Origin: Camelimonas lactis
GTDB taxonomy: Bacteria; Pseudomonadota; Alphaproteobacteria; Rhizobiales; Beijerinckiaceae
Length of the DNA: 64,000 bases
NCBI RefSeq assembly: GCF_004342915.1
Contig: NZ_SLWL01000009.1
Span: 118,526 to 182,525, forward strand
Reading direction: 5' to 3'
The first letter of the stretch is position 1; each line of letters opens with the position of its first letter. Below are positions 57,184 to 64,000 of the stretch, piece after piece. Below the pieces are notes generated by a model. It did not search any database. It was not told the DNA's origin and worked only from the letters and a program-made list of their open reading frames with translations. The position numbers were made by a program, and so were the translations under genes.

Positions 57184-58428
57184 CTACCCCACCGGCCGTT
57201 CGTCGGCGATCACCTTGCCGTCATTGGGCAAGCTGCCGGGGGCGACGAGGCTCACCGCGCCCTTCAGCTTGGTCAGCCCCTGCAAGGTCTGCGCCACGGC
57301 GGCGCGCAGGTCGTCGGTGTGCTGCGGCGTCTCGGCGCGCAGCTCCATGGCGTCGGCTTCGTTCTGCCTTGTGATAACCAGGCGCAGCCGGCCCAGCTCC
57401 GGGTGACGTTTGCCCACATCGGCGATCTGCTCTGGCCGCACGAACATGCCCTTGACCTTGGCCGTCTGGTCGGCGCGTCCGAGCCAGCCGCGAATGCGCG
57501 GCGCGGTGCGCCCGCACGGCGATACGCCCGGCATGATCGCGGTGAGATCGCCCAGCGCCAGGCGGATCACCGGGTGCAGCGCGTCCAGCGTCGTCACCAC
57601 CACCTCGCCGACCTCGCCTTCCGCCACCGGCTCGCCGGTCCCCGGCCGCACGATCTCGACGATGATGTCCTCGTTCAGCACCATGCCCTCCCGGGCGACC
57701 GTCTCATAGGCCACCGTGCCCACGTCGGCCGTGCCATACGACTGGTAACCCTCGATGCGGCGGGCGGAAAACGCCTCCTGCAGGGATTTGGGAAACGCCG
57801 CGCCGCTCACCGTCGCCTTGCGGATGCATGAGATGTCGTAACCATCGCGATCCGCCGCCGCCAGCAGGATATTGAGAAAATCCGGCGTGCCGGCGTAGGC
57901 GACGGGCCGGAAGGCGCGGATCACCTCAAACTGCTGTTCGGTGTTGCCAGGGCCGGCGGGAATCACCGGGCAACCGAGCGCCCGGGCGCCGTGATCCATC
58001 ATGAAGCCGCCAGGGGTCAGGTGATAGGCGAAGGTGTTCAGCACCACGTCGCCGCGCCGCAGCCCGGCGGCGAACAGCGCCCGCGCCGTGCCCCACGGGT
58101 CAACGCCGGTTCCCTCGCCCTCGAAGATCGGGCCGGGCGACGTGAACAGCCGGCCGAAATGCGACAGGTCGGACGGGCCGAAGCCGCCAAACGGCGGCGA
58201 TTCGCGATGCTGGCCGGGCAGAACCGATTTGCGCAGCACCGGCAGCCTGGCGAGGGCGGCGCGGTCGCGCACCGCCCGCGGATCGACGCCGGAAAGATGC
58301 GCCGCCCAGCCGGGATGGCGCATGGCCGCCGCAATGGCGTCCGGCAGCCTTTGCATCAGGTCGGCTTCGCGCGCCGCCGGATCACGGGTTTCGCGCGCAT
58401 CGTAGAAGTCGCCGGCTCCGCTGCTCAT
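57184..58428 (-). CDS. Phenylacetate-CoA ligase (PaaK)-like adenylate-forming enzyme
   Basis: A 414-residue ligase related to phenylacetate-CoA ligase. The Pro-rich stretch LFTSPGPIFEGEG replaces the Ser/Gly/Thr-rich P-loop of ordinary CoA ligases. GYQSYGTADVGTVAYETVAR resembles the PaaK YGxTE region, and GVSPCGRTAPRIRGWLGRAD, then KVKGMFVRPEQIADV, carry the hinge and CoA-loop motifs. Other paa genes are absent, so an aryl or other carboxylic acid is expected but not proven. The ATG at 58428 heads MSSGAGDFYDARETRDPAAR. Confidence 0.84.
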   Translation of the reverse strand: MSSGAGDFYDARETRDPAAREADLMQRLPDAIAAAMRHPGWAAHLSGVDPRAVRDRAALARLPVLRKSVLPGQHRESPPFGGFGPSDLSHFGRLFTSPGPIFEGEGTGVDPWGTARALFAAGLRRGDVVLNTFAYHLTPGGFMMDHGARALGCPVIPAGPGNTEQQFEVIRAFRPVAYAGTPDFLNILLAAADRDGYDISCIRKATVSGAAFPKSLQEAFSARRIEGYQSYGTADVGTVAYETVAREGMVLNEDIIVEIVRPGTGEPVAEGEVGEVVVTTLDALHPVIRLALGDLTAIMPGVSPCGRTAPRIRGWLGRADQTAKVKGMFVRPEQIADVGKRHPELGRLRLVITRQNEADAMELRAETPQHTDDLRAAVAQTLQGLTKLKGAVSLVAPGSLPNDGKVIADERPVG

Positions 58429-58505
58429 GCTCCATCCTCCCGCATGTTCCGGTTTGCGCCCATCAGAGCCCCGACGGGCGCGCCATGCAAGATGGAAACA
58501 GCGCT

Positions 58506-58562
58506 GGCCAGGCGTCAGAACCCGGGCCAGGCGCCAGCATCCGGGTCAGGCGTCAGAAGCTG
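58506..58562. repeat. 19-bp tandem repeat, three copies, overlapping the porin stop
   Basis: Units GGCCAGGCGTCAGAACCCG (58506-58524), a variant at 58525-58543 and another at 58544-58562. The last unit contains the porin stop codon at 58553-58555; in reverse the repeated core reads TTCTGACGCC, that is the terminal Phe codon plus stop. Confidence 0.92.
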
Positions 58563-60079
58563 CGTTGCACCCGCACCTTGCCGATCCAGCCGTTGTCCGA
58601 GTGGACAAAAGCCGCCACTGGCCGCGGCCGCAGATCAGGGCCAGGACGACGCTGGTGTGTTCCAACCCAGGCGACTTCCGCCGCGATCGTCAGATCCTCC
58701 ACCGGCGACCAGGCCAGGCCCGTGCCGACGCTTTTCGTCACATTGCCGGAAAAATGCCGCGGAAAACCGCCCGGGACGCCAAAGCCGGCCGGGAGGCCCG
58801 GGCCGAAGCTGACGCCGGATACGCCGGCGAAAACGCTCTGGGACAGGTCGTGACGCCAGTAGTGCTGGAACGCCGCCACCGCCGACCAGCTGTCCGACAG
58901 GTGCAGCCGGCCTCCGGGCCCCACATAGCCTTCGGCCACGTCGGCGTTGATGCGGCCGAAGCTGGAGCCGGCGGCGAGATCCAGCCCGACAGGCCCGTTG
59001 GCGCCCGTATAGCTCATGGCGCCGCGCGCCGCGGCGGCCTGGAGCCACAGCCGGTCACCCTCGGCCAGCGCCGGCAGATTGAGCATCAGGCCGGCCTGGG
59101 CGGCCATGCCGTACCGCGCCGCCGGCCGCGCCGCCCCAACGTCAATGCCAGGCGGCAGGGGGCCGACGAATGGGCCGACATTCACCTGATGCAGGGCTCC
59201 CGAGAGCTGGAAGGCCCCCCAGGCCCCGTCGAAGCGCAAGGCGGCGATCGCGTCGGGAACATTGAGCCGCTGACGCGTATCAATAAAAGCAAAGACCGGC
59301 GCGCCGCTGGCGTTGTGCCCGACGACGACCGGCGCAACCGGAATGCCGCCGGTGATGATTGAGCCGCCGCCATGCAACCGGTCGAAAGCAACAGGCGTGC
59401 GGCGGAAGGTCGGATCCTCCGCCGACAGGGTGAGGCTGGCGCCGCCGCCCAGCCTGAATGTCCACGCCAGCAGGTTGATGGTGGGCGGGTCCGAAACCGG
59501 CGTCGCGCCAATGATTTCCAGATCGTGACCGTAGAAATCATAGAACGATGTCAGGCGACCGGCCGTCAGACCGTTGAACTGGATGAACGCCCTGTCGAGC
59601 AGCACGCCTTTCTGCGCCTGTCCATAGGTGTCGATCCCGGTTGCGCCGAAAGCTGCGGCCGCCGCCGCCAGATTGCCCGACACCGCGCGTCCCGTGCGGC
59701 TCTGGACGTCGAAACGGACGAAGGTCCGGACAGTCCCCCAGTCGCTGGGGGTGCGCGCGTCAATGGTGAAGCGCCCCTGCGCGAGGTAACCGAGCCGGCT
59801 TCTGACGCCGACCGGCAAGGGCGAGGTCCCGTTGACCTCGAACCGCGCCATGCCGCCGAGCCTTACGCAGGTGGTCATGCCCGGCAGGGTGAAGAATCCC
59901 GCCCCGTGCCGGGGACAGGCAACGACCGCCGGCGCGGAAAGGCTGGCGGCCGTGAGACCGGGCCGCTCGGGCAAGGCGCCGGCCAGCGCACTGGCGCTTC
60001 CACAGGACAATACGGCGGCGGCCAGGGAGAGACGCCGCCCCACGGCGGCGCGCGTTGGACTTCTTGGAGAAATATACAT
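58553..60079 (-). CDS. Outer-membrane porin, Rhizobiales Porin_2 type
   Basis: A protein of about 508 residues, predicted as a 16-stranded trimeric beta-barrel. It has a signal region (LSLAAAVLSCGSASALAG), a CPRHGAGFFTLPGMTTCVRL segment with two cysteines typical of these porins, then GMARFEVNG. Alternating beta-strands follow, including TVRTFVRFDVQSRTG, AFIQFNGLTAGRLTSFYDFY and AVAAFQHYWRHD. It ends in phenylalanine (VRVQRSF), the usual outer-membrane assembly signal. The start is the ATG at 60079; a GTG at 60088 is an alternative, and no clear ribosome-binding sequence precedes either. An unusually AT-rich stretch lies upstream. Confidence 0.87.
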   Translation of the reverse strand: MYISPRSPTRAAVGRRLSLAAAVLSCGSASALAGALPERPGLTAASLSAPAVVACPRHGAGFFTLPGMTTCVRLGGMARFEVNGTSPLPVGVRSRLGYLAQGRFTIDARTPSDWGTVRTFVRFDVQSRTGRAVSGNLAAAAAAFGATGIDTYGQAQKGVLLDRAFIQFNGLTAGRLTSFYDFYGHDLEIIGATPVSDPPTINLLAWTFRLGGGASLTLSAEDPTFRRTPVAFDRLHGGGSIITGGIPVAPVVVGHNASGAPVFAFIDTRQRLNVPDAIAALRFDGAWGAFQLSGALHQVNVGPFVGPLPPGIDVGAARPAARYGMAAQAGLMLNLPALAEGDRLWLQAAAARGAMSYTGANGPVGLDLAAGSSFGRINADVAEGYVGPGGRLHLSDSWSAVAAFQHYWRHDLSQSVFAGVSGVSFGPGLPAGFGVPGGFPRHFSGNVTKSVGTGLAWSPVEDLTIAAEVAWVGTHQRRPGPDLRPRPVAAFVHSDNGWIGKVRVQRSF

Positions 60080-60595
60080 GGCGCTCACAATAATTATAAA
60101 GATAATATTAATAATATTTAATTTTTATCTAAAATCTGGCGTCATGCAATATGGATATTAACAAATGCTTGGGCCCAAGCTGTAAATACTATACTTGATT
60201 ACATCAATAGTTGTTCGCTCGCGACGCGGCGGAAGGCGCTGGCAGGGAGCGCCGTGACCCCGTTCATGCGCTTTTCCCCGGAGATACGGCGGCGGGCATG
60301 ATCGAGGGGGGCGACCAGCCCGGACAGGAACTGAACGTTGTCCCGTGGGCCGTCCCCCATCCGCCAGCCAGCGCGGCGGCCCATGGGCGCCAGTCTCCGA
60401 CGCCGGAATTGCGCGGATTTGTCATGCGCGGGCTATTCAGACGGACGGCAATGCGCTCTAGAACAGGTTCCGGCCAGGCTGTTACTGTCCGGTCATCAGA
60501 GCAACCACAAGCACCAATCATCTGGCGCGGAGCGCATCCGCCGGTCTGACCGTGACCGGCGCAGCCCCGCCCGGCGCCAGACGGCGAGGAAACAC
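60080..60595. promoter_or_regulatory. Divergent region with AT-rich porin leader
   Basis: About 60090-60210 is far more AT-rich than anything around it, with tracts such as AATTATAAAGATAATATTAA and TATTTAATTTTTATC. It must contain the porin promoter and leader and may bind a silencing or nucleoid protein. The remaining 60210-60595 is GC-rich again, holds no gene, and ends in GAGGAAACAC, the ribosome-binding site of the next gene. Confidence 0.6.
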
Positions 60596-62089
60596 ATGCT
60601 GCTACCCATGGGCGATACGCCGCGCTGGTACGCGGACCGCAAGGGCCACGATACGCCAGCCATCATTCATTCCGGTGAAGTCCTGACGTGGAGCCAGCTG
60701 GAGCGCGGAGCCAACCGTCGCGCCCGCGCCTTCATGGACCTGGGCGTGAAGCCCGGCGATTTCGTTGCTGTCGGCCTGCCCAACAGCAACACCTTCTACG
60801 AGAACACCTTCGCCATCTGGAAATGCGGCGCGACGCCCTGCTCCCTGTCATACCGCCTGCCGCCCGGCGAGGCGGCGGCCATTCTGGAGCTGCTGCGCCC
60901 GTCGCTGGTGATCGGCGGCGAAGCCAACTGGAACGCGCCGAAATCCGTGCCCGCCGACTTTGTCCCGGAAGGGTATGACGACGCGCCGGTGGCGGCGCCC
61001 GTGGCCCGCTACTGGAAGGCCATGACCTCCGGCGGCTCCACCGGCCGCCCGAAGGTCATCGTCGATCACATGCCGGCGATCCACGACACCCTGGCCATCC
61101 CGCCGCTGGTCCACCAGGGCGCGCGCCTGCTCAATCCGGGGCCGCTCTATCACAATGCGCCCTTCATCATTTCCCACAGCGCCCTGCTCGGCGGCGGCCT
61201 GCTGGTCGGCATGCAGAAGTTCGACGCCGAAGAGGCCCTGCGCCTGATCGCCGAACACCGCATCGACTGGGTGAACTTCGTCCCGACCATGATGAGCCGC
61301 ATCTGGTCGCTGCCGGAAGACGTGCGCAAGCGCTACGACGTCTCCAGCCTGAAGACCGTGTTCCACATGGCCGCGCCCATGCCGCAATGGCTGAAGGAAG
61401 CGTGGATCGACTGGCTGGGCGCGGAAAAGATCTATGAGCTTTATGGCGGCACCGAGCGTCAGGCGTCGACCGTCATTCCCGGCACGGAATGGGTGAAGCG
61501 CAAGGGCTCCGTCGGCCGCGTCGAGAACGGCCAGGCCAAGGTGGTCGATGAAGCCGGCAATGAACTGCCGCGCGGCGAAGTTGGCGAAATCTTCCTGAAG
61601 GCCGCCGACGGCCCCGGCACGACCTACCATTACATTGGCGCGGACGCGAAGCGCGACGCCGATGGCTGGGAGTCGCTCGGCGATATCGGCCACATGGACG
61701 AGGAAGGCTACATCTGGCTGGCTGACCGGCGCTCGGACATGATCCTGCGCGGCGGCGCCAACACCTATCCGGCCGAAGTCGAAGCGGCGCTGATCGCCAA
61801 CCCGGACATTCGCAGCTGCGCCGTTGTCGGCCTGCCGGACCCGGATCTGGGGGCGCGCATCCACGCCATTATCGAGATCGCGCCGGAAACCTCCGCCGAC
61901 GCCCTGCTGGCGGGACTGCCGGCGTTCCTCAGCGAACGCCTGAGCAGGCCCAAGCACCCGGAGAGCTACGAGTTCACCAACGCCACCGTCCGCGATGACG
62001 CCGGCAAGGTGCGCCGCACCATGCTGCGCGATGAGCGCATCCGCTGGATGGAGGAAGGCCGCGATTTCCGCATTCCGGCGCCGCGCTGA
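60596..62089 (+). CDS. AMP-binding acyl-CoA ligase
   Basis: A 497-residue class I adenylate-forming enzyme. The P-loop is MTSGGSTGRPKVIVDHM; LNPGPLYHNAPFIISHSALL, KIYELYGGTERQ, SLGDIGHMDEEGYIWLADRR and DMILRGGANTYPAEVEAALI follow. The expected terminal catalytic lysine falls in RDDAGKVRRTML. The pattern is like the bile-acid/aryl CoA ligase group (SGGSTGRPK), but the substrate is not known. GAGGAAACAC supports the ATG at 60596. It lies between a porin and a transporter. Confidence 0.88.
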   Translation: MLLPMGDTPRWYADRKGHDTPAIIHSGEVLTWSQLERGANRRARAFMDLGVKPGDFVAVGLPNSNTFYENTFAIWKCGATPCSLSYRLPPGEAAAILELLRPSLVIGGEANWNAPKSVPADFVPEGYDDAPVAAPVARYWKAMTSGGSTGRPKVIVDHMPAIHDTLAIPPLVHQGARLLNPGPLYHNAPFIISHSALLGGGLLVGMQKFDAEEALRLIAEHRIDWVNFVPTMMSRIWSLPEDVRKRYDVSSLKTVFHMAAPMPQWLKEAWIDWLGAEKIYELYGGTERQASTVIPGTEWVKRKGSVGRVENGQAKVVDEAGNELPRGEVGEIFLKAADGPGTTYHYIGADAKRDADGWESLGDIGHMDEEGYIWLADRRSDMILRGGANTYPAEVEAALIANPDIRSCAVVGLPDPDLGARIHAIIEIAPETSADALLAGLPAFLSERLSRPKHPESYEFTNATVRDDAGKVRRTMLRDERIRWMEEGRDFRIPAPR

Positions 62090-62749
62090 AGCAGCTGCCA
62101 GCCAGGAGAACCGGCCAAGAGAACCAGCCAGGAGAACCAGCCAGCGCGCCGCCAGCAGACCAGCTGGCGGCGCAAGCCGCGGCGACCAGAATAACGGAGC
62201 GACGCCCGCGCCAGACATGGCCGGCATATGGCGGCTCTTGCCAGAAAAACGGACTTCGCCCCCCGTAAAGCTTCCCCACGTTACAGAATACCTGTCAGGC
62301 GGTCCCTTTTTGAGGGTTACCTGTTCTTTCCTGACAATTATACTTTTCAAGTTTCAGCTTGTCTCACCTGAGTGACCCGACTGACCTGGCGCGCCCGATC
62401 TGCGTCCGCACGCAGCCGCCAGCAGCTACTGCGAAACACAAAACCACTCACACCGGAAATCAGCAAGCTGTCCTGTCAAATGAGCCGCCACAATTAGAGC
62501 AATATTTCATATAATTTACAGGAAATACTTATTTTTATTGATTGGCGACAATCGCAATACCCAGGATCAGCAGTCCCCACTCCACCCAGATCGCCGCCAC
62601 CCCGGCGAAAGGCGCCTGCCTGACCCTGCGCGACAGCGGCTGCCAACGAGCGGCGCTGGTCACCACGTCCGGCCCTGGCCATGCCGTTGATTGCGCGCTG
62701 GCGCGCGACCGCCCGCCGAAGCCGTTGCTTTACAATCGGAGGCTACACA
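62090..62749. other. Long intergenic region, mixed composition
   Basis: A 660-base region. The first 60 bases are tandem repeats. From about 62300 to 62360 and 62490 to 62545 the sequence is AT-rich (for example CATATAATTTACAGG and CTTATTTTTATTGATTGG), suiting promoters. No gene is supported; short frames here lack motifs and ribosome-binding sites. Confidence 0.45.
62101..62149. repeat. 13-bp tandem repeat, about 3.8 copies
   Basis: GCCAGGAGAACCG, GCCAAGAGAACCA and GCCAGGAGAACCA occupy 62101-62113, 62114-62126 and 62127-62139, with a partial fourth after. The array begins 11 bases after the CoA ligase stop. Confidence 0.92.
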
Positions 62750-63925
62750 TTGTCCAACGCTGTCCTTCCGCCCACGCGGGTGCTCGTCGCCAGCATGATC
62801 GGCACAACGATTGAATACTGCGATTTCTGGCTATTCGCCACCGCGGCGGTGCTGGTGTTTCCGAAGCTGTTCTTTCCGGCCAGCTCCCCTGACGGCGCGA
62901 TGCTGCAATCCATGGCGACCTTCGGCGTCGCTTTTCTGGCGCGGCCGGTTGGCGCGATGGCGTTTGGCCACTTTGGCGATCGCATCGGCCGCAAGGCCAC
63001 GCTGGCGGGCGCGCTGGTGATCATGGGCGTTTCCACGACATTGATTGGCCTGCTTCCCGGCTACGCCAGCATCGGCGTCGCCGCGCCATTGCTGCTGACG
63101 CTGTGCCGGCTGGGCCAGGGGCTGGGTGTTGGCGGCGAATGGGGCGGAGCGGCGCTGCTGGCGACCGAGAACGCGCCGCCTGGCCGGCAATGCTGGTATG
63201 GCTGTTTCGCCCAGCTGGGAGAACCCATGGGCTTTTGTCTCGCCAACGGCGCATTGCTGCTGCTGACCGTCATGATGGACGACAGCCAGTTTCTCCGCTG
63301 GGGCTGGCGCATTCCCTTCATCGCCAGCGCCGCCCTTGTCATGTTCGGCCTCTATATCCGGCTCAATCTGGAAGAAACGCCGGCCTTCACCCGGATCCAG
63401 GCCCAGAACCATGTCAGGCGCGTTCCACTTCTGGCGATCCTGCGCGACCATCCCGGCGCCGTGTTGACCGGAGCCCTTGGCCTGACGGCCGCATTCGCGC
63501 TGGCCTGCCTGATATCCGTGTTCAGCCTGGGCTGGGGAACGGCCCACCATATCGCGCCACATCACACGCTGCTGTCCATTCTGTTGCTGGGCCGGATAGT
63601 TTATGCCCTGGTTATTCCCGCCGCGGCGTGGCTCAGCGATCGCCATGGCAACTGGCCCATAATGATCGGCGCCAATCTGGCCATCGCCGCCTTTGGCTTT
63701 TTCACGGCGTCCGGCCTTGGTTCCAGCAACCTGTGGCTGACCGGCGTTTATCTGACCGGCGGGCTGATGCTCGTTGGCTGCATCGCCGGCCCCCTCGCCG
63801 GCGCGCTTGCGGCGATGTACCCGGCTGAGGTGCGCTATACAGGGGTTTCACTCAGCCTCAATCTTGGCGGCGTTCTGGGCGGGGCGATGACGCCTTACGT
63901 CGCCACCTGCGGATTCCACGGATGA
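62750..63925 (+). pseudogene. MFS transporter (metabolite:H+ symporter type), truncated at the C-terminus
   Basis: A 391-residue inner-membrane transporter of the MHS/ShiA-ProP-like group for organic acids or osmolytes. IGTTIEYCDFWLF, GHFGDRIGRKATL (the family loop 2-3 motif), GQGLGVGGEWGGAALLATEN and PAEVRYTGVSLSLNLGG are present. The start is TTG at 62750 with GGAGG 7 bases upstream. Full-length relatives have about 430-450 residues and two more helices after the ...GGAMTPYVAT segment. Here that point runs into a tandem repeat, adding CGFHG and a stop. It is probably inactive or altered. A transporter beside a CoA ligase and porin would suit uptake of an organic acid. Confidence 0.75.
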
Positions 63926-64000
63926 TGGGCATCGATTCCACGCGATCGTGGGCATGGATTCCACGGCATCGTGGGCATCGATTCCACGCCTCGGGCAGCC
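63912..64000. repeat. 23-bp hairpin-bearing tandem array, running past the window end
   Basis: Units GATTCCACGNNNNCGTGGGC plus ATC/ATG are at 63912-63933 (22 bp), 63934-63956 and 63957-63979, with a diverged fourth to 64000. The full units contain CCACG-NNNN-CGTGG, a 5-bp stem with a 4-base loop. The array replaces the expected 3' end of the MFS gene. It is not CRISPR, because there are no spacers. Confidence 0.88.

Noticed and set aside
63912..64000. CRISPR array at the window end
   Set aside because: Units are contiguous 22-23 bp repeats with only a 4-base variable loop and no spacers of 30 bp or so; no cas genes are present.

Overview
This is a gene-dense, GC-rich (by eye about two thirds GC) stretch of an alphaproteobacterial chromosome, most probably Hyphomicrobiales (Rhizobiales). 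The lineage call rests on gene content and order: RcdA (DUF1465), TrcR (DUF1013), GapR (DUF2312) and CpdR; a DUF1036-pyk pair; paired YdcH-like genes before purE-purK; an aa3-type oxidase subunit IV; a Porin_2-type porin; and 41-residue, cysteine-free L36. I cannot fix the family or genus. There is no rRNA, CRISPR array, integrase, transposase or prophage.

Layout. 0.4-5.6 kb: rpmE, rcdA, lapA-like, ihfB, sppA, rpsA. 5.9-10.2 kb: a DsbA-like isomerase with an internal repeat plus DUF1192, then quinone oxidoreductase, trcR and an aldo/keto reductase. 10.5-14.5 kb: two divergent acyl-CoA ligases (PrpE and a fatty-acid-type enzyme). 14.8-18.5 kb: two YdcH-like genes, purE-purK, an acetyltransferase and rpsU. 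18.9-24 kb: TPR lipoprotein, oxidase subunit IV, ABC1 kinase, RidA, PepF. 24.3-31 kb: a degenerate sigma-54-activator-like regulator, a very large L,D-transpeptidase and a DUF882 peptidase-like protein (cell wall). 31.2-40.4 kb: gapR, DUF1036-pyk, TPR protein, rpmJ, tRNA-Val(GAC), cpdR, N-formylglutamate amidohydrolase, hisN, HIT protein, lysophospholipase-like hydrolase, Hsp20. 40.9-47.4 kb: gltB-gltD. 47.6-57 kb: DUF459 protein, galU, kdsD, NfeD/SPFH pair, hemH, 5'-nucleotidase-like enzyme, ung. 57-64 kb: a more accessory-looking end with a PaaK-like ligase, a porin behind an AT-rich leader, another CoA ligase, and an MFS transporter that loses its C-terminus in a hairpin-containing tandem array at the window edge.

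How the genes fit together. Most are housekeeping: translation, purine synthesis, ammonium assimilation, envelope sugar precursors, heme and peptidoglycan remodelling. Four belong to the alphaproteobacterial cell-cycle circuit: RcdA and CpdR help ClpXP destroy CtrA, while TrcR and GapR act on transcription and chromosome topology.

The most unusual material is structural. A 33-bp minisatellite lies inside the isomerase gene. A 16-bp duplication copies the ribosome-binding region and start codon of the lysophospholipase-like gene and creates an 8-codon upstream ORF. Many short tandem repeats of unrelated sequence sit just past stop codons. Four copies of a Rhizobiales-type intergenic repeat lie between 45.7 and 54.5 kb. 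Alternative hairpins can be drawn in the galU leader. I found no convincing new multigene system; these observations are the best leads.
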